Of a stretch of 64,000 bases of DNA, positions 26,420 to 33,650 are shown piece after piece. The stretch is taken from NCBI GenBank assembly GCA_964390565.1, contig CAYMII010000007.1, forward strand, positions 33,327-97,326, read 5' to 3'. The notes beneath the pieces are model-generated. The model searched no databases. It had not been told where the DNA came from and worked only from the letters and a program-made list of their open reading frames with translations. The translations under genes and the position numbers were made by a program. Within the stretch, counting starts at the first letter, position 1. Each line of letters starts with the position of its first letter. The DNA comes from UBA8529 sp964390565 (GTDB lineage: Bacteria; Bacteroidota; Bacteroidia; Bacteroidales; Tenuifilaceae).

Positions 26420-26467
26420 CTCCACGTGGAACAACTCTAGCTCCAAATTTAGCTCCACGTGGAACAA
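26416..26467. repeat. Two direct copies of a parS-like palindrome behind mnmG
   Basis: The 19-base unit TTAGCTCCACGTGGAACAA occurs at 26416-26434 and again at 26449-26467. A partial TAGCTCCA lies between them (26438-26445). The core GCTCCACGTGGAACA is a near-palindrome with 14 of 16 bases of TGTTCCACGTGGAACA and 12 of 16 of the classical ParB site TGTTTCACGTGAAACA. The first copy overlaps the mnmG stop codon. ParB binding is an inference from sequence alone. Confidence 0.6.
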
Positions 26468-26539
26468 TTATTTATAAAAAACTATTTATCAGCGCGTTTG
26501 AAATGGCTATTTTTAATTATTCTTTAAATATTTAGTGTT

Positions 26540-28165
26540 ATGACCGAAGGAAATATTATAAAGGGGATTGTTTTCGATCCCATTTCAAGAAAAAAAACCC
26601 CAGCCAGAATAAATATTTATCAAGGAAAAATATTGTCTATTGAAAGAGATGAGACTATCACAGGGCCTATTATTCTTCCTGGGTTTGTGGATTCTCATAT
26701 CCATATTGAAAGTTCAATGCTTACACCAAAGCAATTCTCACGAATTGCAAAAAAGCATGGGACAATTGCTGTTGTTGCCGATCCACATGAAATTGCAAAT
26801 GTAGCAGGAGTGGAGGGTATAGATTTTATGATCAACAACTCTAAAGGAGCAGAGATTAAATTCTTTTTTGGAGCACCCTCTTGTGTCCCTGCTTCACCAT
26901 TCGATGACTGTAATAAAATATTAGATTCAGAAGAAATAGGGAAGTTACTTGAAAGAAAAGATATTCATTTTTTGGGAGAGATGATGAATTTTCCCGGTGT
27001 TATATTTTCCGATGCTGATGTATTAAAGAAACTTGAAGCAGCCCAAAAGAATGGAAAAGTTATTGACGGACATGCTCCCGGATTAAAAAATGAAGACTTA
27101 TCTAAATACATCAAATCAGGAATTAGTACCGATCACGAATGTTTTACCTTGGATGAAGCTCTTGAAAAGATATCTATGGGAATGAAAGTTCTTATTCGTG
27201 AAGGTAGTGCAGCAAAGAATTTTAATTCTCTAAGTTCGTTAATCAAGACTCATACAAATTCAACAATGGTTTGTACTGATGATTGTCACCCCGAGGATCT
27301 TATAGTTGGTCATATAAATAAACAGGTAAAACGATCACTCGCATTGGGTTATGATATTTTCGACATTATTCAGGTTGTTTCTGTCAATCCAATTAAGCAT
27401 TACAGTTTAGATTTAGGTTTACTGCAAAAAGGAGATAATGCCGATTTTATTGTTGTTGATAATCTTGAAGATCTTAACGTTTTAGAGAATTTTATTGATG
27501 GAGTTAATGTTCTTAAAACAGAGGCTCGAATTGTAAAAAATGATATTAACATTAACTATAAATTTCCAAAACCTATATCTAAAGAGGATTTAGTACTTCA
27601 ACCAAAATCAAATAAGATACAAGCAATTCAAATTATAGAAGGGGAGTTGGTTACCGAGAAGGAAATCTACAATATTGAAGATTTGAGTAAACCAATTATT
27701 TCTGATACTAAGAATGATTTTTTAAAGGTTGTTGTTGTAAATCGGTATAAAGAAAAAGAGGTTTTTGTAAGTTTAATAAAAGGTTTTGGAATAAAAAAAG
27801 GAGCCATAGCCGAAAGCATTGCTCACGATAGCCACCATATTATTGCTGTTGGCGTTGATGATAAATCAATACTTGATTCAGTTAATTATATTATTAAGCA
27901 GAAAGGCGGTGTATGCTACAATAATGGAGCGGAGATATTCGGTTTGCCATTACCTATTTATGGTCTTATTTCAGATCAACCTGCAGAAGATGTTGCACAA
28001 AAATATGATTATATAAATTCAAAAGTTAAAGCAGATGGCTGTGCTCTAAAAGCACCTTTTATGACTTTATCGTTTATGGCATTGTCTGTTATACCTAAAC
28101 TTAAGATAACCCCTCGCGGGTTATTTGATATTAACCAATTTAACTTTGTTGATCAGTTTATTTAA
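26540..28165 (+). CDS. ade: Adenine deaminase
   Basis: A 541-residue amidohydrolase that deaminates adenine to hypoxanthine. Metal-binding motifs: VDSHIHIESSMLTP (HxH), ADPHEIANVAGVEG, DGHAPGL, STDHECFT and CTDDCHPEDLIVGH. The C-terminal adenine-deaminase domain (about 375-540) carries IAHDSHHIIAVGVDD. It lies where many Bacteroidota have adenine phosphoribosyltransferase (between mnmG and uvrC), so purine salvage stays at this locus by another enzyme. uvrC's ATG overlaps its stop by 1 base. Confidence 0.96.
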   Translation: MTEGNIIKGIVFDPISRKKTPARINIYQGKILSIERDETITGPIILPGFVDSHIHIESSMLTPKQFSRIAKKHGTIAVVADPHEIANVAGVEGIDFMINNSKGAEIKFFFGAPSCVPASPFDDCNKILDSEEIGKLLERKDIHFLGEMMNFPGVIFSDADVLKKLEAAQKNGKVIDGHAPGLKNEDLSKYIKSGISTDHECFTLDEALEKISMGMKVLIREGSAAKNFNSLSSLIKTHTNSTMVCTDDCHPEDLIVGHINKQVKRSLALGYDIFDIIQVVSVNPIKHYSLDLGLLQKGDNADFIVVDNLEDLNVLENFIDGVNVLKTEARIVKNDININYKFPKPISKEDLVLQPKSNKIQAIQIIEGELVTEKEIYNIEDLSKPIISDTKNDFLKVVVVNRYKEKEVFVSLIKGFGIKKGAIAESIAHDSHHIIAVGVDDKSILDSVNYIIKQKGGVCYNNGAEIFGLPLPIYGLISDQPAEDVAQKYDYINSKVKADGCALKAPFMTLSFMALSVIPKLKITPRGLFDINQFNFVDQFI

Positions 28166-29967
28166 TGATTGATAAAAATCAGATAAAAGAGCGTTTGGAC
28201 ATGATGCCCGATAAGCCGGGTGTCTATCAATTTTATAATAATGAAAACGAATTGCTTTATGTCGGTAAAGCAAAGAACTTAAAAAAAAGAGTTCAATCTT
28301 ACTTTACAAATAATGATACTCATACAAGAAAAGTAAGAGTTCTTGTAAGCAAAATTAACGATATAAAATATGTTATCGTAGAAAGCGAGTCAGATGCACT
28401 GCTTCTTGAGAATAATCTCATCAAAAAATATCAACCTCGTTACAATATTCTTTTAAAAGACGATAAAACTTATCCTTGGATTTGTATTAAGAACGAACCT
28501 TTCCCTCGTGTTTTATCTACACGAAAATATGTTAACGATGGGAGTATTTACTACGGCCCATACACTTCAGGCTTATTAGTTAAAACAGTTTTAGATCTTA
28601 TCCGCAAACTTTACCCTTTGCGGAACTGTACTTTAAACCTTGATAGTAGAAGTATTGCAAAGGGAACTTATAAATCTTGTCTAGAATTTCAGATCGGAAA
28701 TTGCTTGGCTCCATGCATTGGAAACCAAGAACGCTCAGATTACGATAAAAACATAGTTGAGATACAGAATATATTAAAAGGAAACCTTTCAACAGCTCAA
28801 GATTGGCTTAATAGGGCCATGAAAAAGGCTTCGATTGAGTATAAGTTTGAACAAGCCCAACTTTATAAGACTAAGCTCGATATACTTAAAAAATATCAAA
28901 GTAAGTCTACAATTGTTAGTAATAAAGTTACTAATATAGATGTATTTAACATCGTTGATAAACCTACTTATGCTGTTGTAAATTTCCTTAAAGTTGTAAA
29001 GGGATCGGTTATCCAAACATATACTTTAGAATTAAAGAAAAACCTAGAGGAAACAAAGGAAGAATTACTTGGTATTGCAATAACGGAAATTCGTGAACGA
29101 GTAAATAGCCAAGAAAAAAATATCATCATACCTTTTAAGCCCGATTTTCTGATCGAAGGTTTTTCTTACACCATCCCAAAACAAGGCGATAAAACAAAAC
29201 TATTAGATCTTGCTTACCGAAATTGTTTGGCTCATTCCTTCGAAATCGAAAAGAGGATAGAGGCTCAGAACCCAATGGATAAGACAAACAAGGTGCTTTC
29301 GGTTATGAAAGAAGATTTGAATATGCCTGATTTGCCCGTTCATATTGAGTGTTTCGATAACTCGAATCTTCAGGGAACAAATCCGGTATCTTCCTGCGTG
29401 GTATTTAAAAATGCTAAACCATCGAAACGCGATTATCGACATTTTAACGTAAAAACGGTTGTCGGGCCTGACGACTTTTCTACAATGCAGGAGGTTGTGT
29501 ACCGAAGATATAAACGATTAATAGATGAGGAACAATCTCTACCTCAGCTTATTGTTATTGATGGAGGTAAGGGACAGCTCAGTTCTGCTGCAGAAAGCCT
29601 AAAAGAGTTAGGAATTATTCATAAGGTAAAATTGATAGGAATTGCAAAGCGATTGGAAGAGATATTCACTTATGGCGACCCAATTCCTCTGTATTTAGAT
29701 AAAAACTCAACCACTTTAAAAGTAATCCAGAATATTCGTAACGAGGCGCACCGTTTTGGAATTAAGCAACACAGGCTTCGAAGAGGAAAATCTGGAATAA
29801 AATCTGAACTCGACGAAATTGTCGGTATAGGAGAGAAAACAAAGCTGCAACTTTTCACAAAGTTCAAATCAATTGAGGGAATTGCAAAGGCAAAAAGAGA
29901 GGATTTAGAAAAATTAATTGGAAAATCTAAAACAGATATCGTTCTTGAATTTTTTAGAAAGAAATAA
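28165..29967 (+). CDS. uvrC: Excinuclease ABC subunit C
   Basis: A 600-residue nucleotide-excision repair nuclease making both incisions with UvrAB. The GIY-YIG domain at the N-terminus contains PDKPGVYQFYNNENELLYVG and KNLKKRVQSYF. A UVR segment lies near 200-235. The C-terminal RNase H-like half has HIECFDNSNLQGTNPVSSCV, GPDDFSTMQEV and VIDGGKGQLSSA. A helix-hairpin-helix pair (IVGIGEKTKLQLF) ends the protein. Length and domain order are standard. Confidence 0.98.
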   Translation: MIDKNQIKERLDMMPDKPGVYQFYNNENELLYVGKAKNLKKRVQSYFTNNDTHTRKVRVLVSKINDIKYVIVESESDALLLENNLIKKYQPRYNILLKDDKTYPWICIKNEPFPRVLSTRKYVNDGSIYYGPYTSGLLVKTVLDLIRKLYPLRNCTLNLDSRSIAKGTYKSCLEFQIGNCLAPCIGNQERSDYDKNIVEIQNILKGNLSTAQDWLNRAMKKASIEYKFEQAQLYKTKLDILKKYQSKSTIVSNKVTNIDVFNIVDKPTYAVVNFLKVVKGSVIQTYTLELKKNLEETKEELLGIAITEIRERVNSQEKNIIIPFKPDFLIEGFSYTIPKQGDKTKLLDLAYRNCLAHSFEIEKRIEAQNPMDKTNKVLSVMKEDLNMPDLPVHIECFDNSNLQGTNPVSSCVVFKNAKPSKRDYRHFNVKTVVGPDDFSTMQEVVYRRYKRLIDEEQSLPQLIVIDGGKGQLSSAAESLKELGIIHKVKLIGIAKRLEEIFTYGDPIPLYLDKNSTTLKVIQNIRNEAHRFGIKQHRLRRGKSGIKSELDEIVGIGEKTKLQLFTKFKSIEGIAKAKREDLEKLIGKSKTDIVLEFFRKK

Positions 29968-29998
29968 TGAATATTTTTATGGAGTTAAAATTTTCGCA

Positions 29999-31027
29999 AT
30001 GAAGAAGCCTTTTTTAGAAGATAATTTTCAACAAGATACTCTGCTTCAATCGAAATTAGATTCGAATGCCCTAAATCATATTGCCAATACTACTACTTTT
30101 CCTATACAAAAATCTATTCAAAAACAGCAAAGTCTAACTCCAGTATCAGAAGTTGCTAAGAAAGATTCTTTATCTAAACCAGAATTTTTAAATATTGAAT
30201 TTAACGATAAATCGTTGATAGATAATTATAAAACCTACAAATGGTTAAATAATAATATTGATAGTAATTGCTATATAGTAAATAAACAACTAGTTACAAA
30301 CAAAAAAATTCTGCATATTTCTGAGTCAATAGAAATTAGAAAGAATATCTCTTCTGATTATATAATTAAGCAACGGGTCGATACATCCTACGATTGGGTA
30401 TTTATTCCAACGATTATTGGTTTAGTTTTTCTGGCAAGTATAGCAACCTTTTACAGAAAATATTTTGGCCTACTTTTCGAAAGCATTTTCTATCGATATA
30501 GCAATAACAAGATATTAAACGAAAAGAACTCGAATTATCAAAGATTAACTTTTATACTTGATATACTGTATGTTATATCTTTTGCATTAGCTATCGATCA
30601 GATTGTTAAAGGATTAGGTCTTTTTTCACCACCAAACAACATGAAATACATTGTTTTTGTTGTTTTCGTTGGCCTTTTGATTAGTTTAAAATTATTTAGG
30701 GTATTAATATTCAGGTTGGCAGCACTTTTTTCTAATCATAAAGTATTCTTAAAAGATCTTTTTAATTCCTCATCACTTTATACCAGAACCCTTGGGATAA
30801 TTCTTGTTCCATTGGCATTTTTAATGGCATATTCAACATCAACATTAAACGTTGTTAGCGTATATTCAACCCTTATTCTAATAATTATCATGCTGATATT
30901 AAGAACAATAAGTATGATTAGATCATTTATTTCGGGTGGTATTTCAATTTTCTATTTCATTTTGTACCTTTGTGCCCTTGAAATAGTTCCTCTTTTGATC
31001 ATCATTAAGGAGGTAAAATCAAGATAA
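29999..31027 (+). CDS. DUF4271 multi-spanning membrane protein
   Basis: 342 residues from the ATG at 29999; the frame is open from 29918 inside uvrC, but that extension is unlikely. A non-conserved polar N-terminal third (about 1-130) precedes six predicted membrane helices. DUF4271 proteins occur in Bacteroidota directly before hemD, as here, which hints at a link to heme biosynthesis or only a conserved neighbourhood. The function is unknown. No catalytic motif is visible. Confidence 0.75.
   Translation: MKKPFLEDNFQQDTLLQSKLDSNALNHIANTTTFPIQKSIQKQQSLTPVSEVAKKDSLSKPEFLNIEFNDKSLIDNYKTYKWLNNNIDSNCYIVNKQLVTNKKILHISESIEIRKNISSDYIIKQRVDTSYDWVFIPTIIGLVFLASIATFYRKYFGLLFESIFYRYSNNKILNEKNSNYQRLTFILDILYVISFALAIDQIVKGLGLFSPPNNMKYIVFVVFVGLLISLKLFRVLIFRLAALFSNHKVFLKDLFNSSSLYTRTLGIILVPLAFLMAYSTSTLNVVSVYSTLILIIIMLILRTISMIRSFISGGISIFYFILYLCALEIVPLLIIIKEVKSR
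30965..30972 (+). promoter_or_regulatory. Internal -7 element for hemD-rnpA-yidD
   Basis: TACCTTTG fully matches TAnnTTTG and is preceded by a T-rich stretch, but no TTG sits at the usual distance. It lies at the end of the DUF4271 gene, about 85 bases before the hemD TTG start. Confidence 0.35.
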
Positions 31028-31057
31028 AAGAAGGGTGTTGAATTAAATTCAAAGGTT

Positions 31058-31807
31058 TTGAAAATAAAAAAAATCCTAGTTTCTCAGCCTGAACCGCAGA
31101 GCGAAAAATCACCATACTTGGAGTTGGCTCAAAAGCACAACCTAAAATTTGATTTTAGACCATTTATAGTGATTGAGGGTGTTGCATCGAAAGAGTTTCG
31201 GCAGCAGAAGGTAGATATTTTAGAACATACCGCCGTTATTTTTACAAGTAAAACGGCTATTGATCATTTCTTCAGAATTTGCGAGGAGATGAGGATAACT
31301 GTTCCAGAAGCCATGAAATATTTCTGTATTACCGAATCGGTTGCACTATATCTTCAGAAGTATATCGTTTACCGTAAAAGAAAGATTTTTTATGGTAATA
31401 ACACCTTCCAAGATTTGATGGATGTCATCAATAAGCACAAAGAGGAGAAGTTTTTAGTTCCCCTTTCAGATGTTCATAAACCTGAGATTCCAAAAACGCT
31501 CGATAAGGCTAAATTAAAGTATAATAAAGTTATACTTTATAAAACCATTAGTAGCAACCTTTCTGATTTAGGAATGAGTTACGATATGCTGGTTTTCTAT
31601 AGCCCTAATGAGATAAAATCGTTATTCGATAATTTCCCTGGATTCGAGCAGGGCGAAATAAAGGTAGCGGCTTTTGGTCCTACAACCGCCAAAGCAGTTA
31701 AGGATGGCGGGTTACGACTCGATGTTCAAGCACCAACTCCCGCCTGTCCGAGTATGACCCAAGCGTTAGAGGAGTTTGTAAAGAAGCACAATAAGGATAA
31801 TAAATAG
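31058..31807 (+). CDS. hemD: Uroporphyrinogen-III synthase
   Basis: A 249-residue HemD-type enzyme that cyclises hydroxymethylbilane to uroporphyrinogen III. Two Rossmann-like halves: MKIKKILVSQPEPQSEKSPY at the start, TAVIFTSKTAIDHFF, LVFYSPNEIKSLFDNFPG and AAFGPTTAKAVKDGGL. The start codon is TTG at 31058-31060, since no ATG or GTG fits the family N-terminus. Sequence divergence is usual for HemD. A terminator lies directly behind it, before rnpA. Confidence 0.9.
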   Translation: MKIKKILVSQPEPQSEKSPYLELAQKHNLKFDFRPFIVIEGVASKEFRQQKVDILEHTAVIFTSKTAIDHFFRICEEMRITVPEAMKYFCITESVALYLQKYIVYRKRKIFYGNNTFQDLMDVINKHKEEKFLVPLSDVHKPEIPKTLDKAKLKYNKVILYKTISSNLSDLGMSYDMLVFYSPNEIKSLFDNFPGFEQGEIKVAAFGPTTAKAVKDGGLRLDVQAPTPACPSMTQALEEFVKKHNKDNK

Positions 31808-31810
31808 ATA

Positions 31811-31836
31811 AAAGGGGTTAAAAAACCCCTTTTTTT
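31811..31836 (+). terminator. Rho-independent terminator between hemD and rnpA
   Basis: Stem AAAGGGGTT (31811-31819), loop AAAA, AACCCCTTT (31824-31832) and further T residues. It ends only about 6 bases before the rnpA ATG, so rnpA and yidD must depend on readthrough or a start inside the leader. Confidence 0.85.
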
Positions 31837-31841
31837 GTAGC

Positions 31842-32240
31842 ATGAGGTTTTTTTTCCGCAAACACGAAAAGCTTACATCCGAAAAGGAGATTGACCAACT
31901 TTTTTTAAAAGGGAGGAGTAGTTTTCTATATCCAATAAAATCGATCTTTTTGATTACAGAAGGAGAGGTTCCGGTTTGTAAAGTTTTGGTTACAGTCTCC
32001 AAAAAAAATCTTAAAAATGCATCAGATCGAAACCTTATTAAGAGAAGACTACGTGAGGCATACAGATTAAATTCACAGCAGTTAAAAGCAAAAATTGTCG
32101 AAAAAAAAGTCTGTGTTAACATTGCTTTTATATACTCATCGAGCAAAATTATTCCATACGAAAATATTGAGCCATTGGTAATTAAGCATCTTTCTAACCT
32201 TGTTGAAAAAATAGAAAAGCGTGAAAAACCAAACCAATAA
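31842..32240 (+). CDS. rnpA: Ribonuclease P protein component
   Basis: A 132-residue RnpA, the protein subunit of RNase P. The RNR motif is seen as NASDRNLIKRRLREAYRLN (about 65-83), preceded by CKVLVTVSKKNLK. The N-terminus FFRKHEKLTSEKEIDQLFLKG is typical. No rpmH lies upstream, as usual in Bacteroidota, where hemD precedes rnpA. It overlaps yidD by 20 bases. Confidence 0.94.
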   Translation: MRFFFRKHEKLTSEKEIDQLFLKGRSSFLYPIKSIFLITEGEVPVCKVLVTVSKKNLKNASDRNLIKRRLREAYRLNSQQLKAKIVEKKVCVNIAFIYSSSKIIPYENIEPLVIKHLSNLVEKIEKREKPNQ

Positions 32241-32475
32241 AATTGTTGTAATTATCTCTAAAATAGCAATTGCGATACCGATATTTCTAGTAAAAGTTTA
32301 TCAGTATACAATATCTCCTTTTTTTCCAAGTAGTTGTAGGTTTTATCCTTCATGTTCTGAGTATTCGTTACAGGCATTCCGAAAGCATGGCTTATTTAAA
32401 GGGTTTTGGCTAACCATCAATAGGTTAAGAAGATGCCACCCTTGGGGTGGACATGGAATTGATCCTGTACCTTAA
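32221..32475 (+). CDS. yidD: Membrane protein insertion efficiency factor YidD
   Basis: An 84-residue YidD with VYQYTISPFFPSSCRFYPSCSEYS, showing the three conserved cysteines, and CHPWGGHGIDPVP at the C-terminus. It helps YidC-dependent membrane insertion. The start is GTG at 32221, inside the end of rnpA. The next gene converges on it. Confidence 0.92.
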   Translation: MKNQTNKIVVIISKIAIAIPIFLVKVYQYTISPFFPSSCRFYPSCSEYSLQAFRKHGLFKGFWLTINRLRRCHPWGGHGIDPVP

Positions 32476-32488
32476 TTAGAATTTGATT

Positions 32489-33640
32489 TTAAGCCTTTGG
32501 AAGTACAATTCTAAAAGAAGTTCCCCTATTTACTTCGGAAAAGTTGATAAAGATTTTACCCTTGTGGTACTCTTCGATTATTCGTTTCGAAAGGGTTAAG
32601 CCAAGACCCCAACCTCTTGATTTTGTTGAGTATCCTGCCTCAAAAACCTTTTTATGTTTCGATTTGTGAATTCCTTTTCCGTTATCGGTTATATCAATAT
32701 AAACCACTTGGATATTATCCTGAATATTAAAGAGAATCTCTCCTTCACCCTGAATAGCATCAACGGCATTGCGCACAATGTTTTCAACTACCCACTCGAT
32801 TAGAATTGGGTTTACTGGAACAGTAAGCGTTTCGGTTTCATCGTATAGCTTTCGGAATATTATTTTATTGGAAACCCTGCTTTTAAGATAGTCGGCTGAT
32901 TTGTTGATAATATCGATAATATTCTGATGTTCCAAAGATGGAACAGAGCCAATTTTGGAGAATCTATCTGCAATCTTTTCTAGACGAAGTATATCTTTTT
33001 CAAGCTCATTAGCAACAATATGACTATCGCCCCCTTCTTTAAGAATCTCTAGGCAAGCCAAAAGCGAAGAGGTTGGTGTTCCCAGTTGATGTGCCGTTTC
33101 CTTTGCTAACCCAATCCAAATTCTGTTTTGCTCAGCACGTCGTGCTTGGCTAAAAGCGTAGTATATAACTATAATGAAAAAAATAATTATTGAGATAAGC
33201 ACATATGGGTAGTAGGTTAAACTTATTAGCGTCGAGCTGTCTTTATAGTAGATATAATTCTTTTTGCCGTCGAGTAATGTAACCAAAATGGGCTCGCGCG
33301 AATCTTTCATTTCAAAAAGCACTTTATTTGCCTTTTCAGGAGAATCGATTTTGTTAAAAGGGATATTCCGATATGAGAGAATGCTATCCTTGTCGTCAGT
33401 AAGAATAACTGGAACCGTGGTGTTGTTTTGAATTACTTCGAAAACAAACGAGATGTCCTTATTGGTGTTTTCGAGATCCGAAAGCTGCTTCATTCCTTCA
33501 GCCCAAAGTTCAATCTTTTTTCTCTCCTCAATGGAAAGTTCCTTTACCAATCGATTTGTAAAAAGCAAGTAAGAAAATATCAGAATTGCGACCAAGGCAA
33601 TAATTATATTCCATCGAACCCTATTGTACTTTGTTTCCAC
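32489..33640 (-). CDS. Sensor histidine kinase
   Basis: 383 residues with two membrane helices (about 9-27 and 145-165), an extracytoplasmic region of about 115 residues between them, and no HAMP domain. The phosphoacceptor region is LAKETAHQLGTPTSSLLA (about 180-197). ATP-binding motifs: VENIVRNAVDAI (N box), DNGKGI (G1) and RGWGLGLTLSKRIIEEYH (G2). No response regulator is adjacent. It is the second gene behind an AsmA-like gene (10-base gap), so it probably reports on envelope state; the signal is unknown. Confidence 0.9.
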   Translation of the reverse strand: METKYNRVRWNIIIALVAILIFSYLLFTNRLVKELSIEERKKIELWAEGMKQLSDLENTNKDISFVFEVIQNNTTVPVILTDDKDSILSYRNIPFNKIDSPEKANKVLFEMKDSREPILVTLLDGKKNYIYYKDSSTLISLTYYPYVLISIIIFFIIVIYYAFSQARRAEQNRIWIGLAKETAHQLGTPTSSLLACLEILKEGGDSHIVANELEKDILRLEKIADRFSKIGSVPSLEHQNIIDIINKSADYLKSRVSNKIIFRKLYDETETLTVPVNPILIEWVVENIVRNAVDAIQGEGEILFNIQDNIQVVYIDITDNGKGIHKSKHKKVFEAGYSTKSRGWGLGLTLSKRIIEEYHKGKIFINFSEVNRGTSFRIVLPKA

Positions 33641-33650
33641 AATTGTTTAT

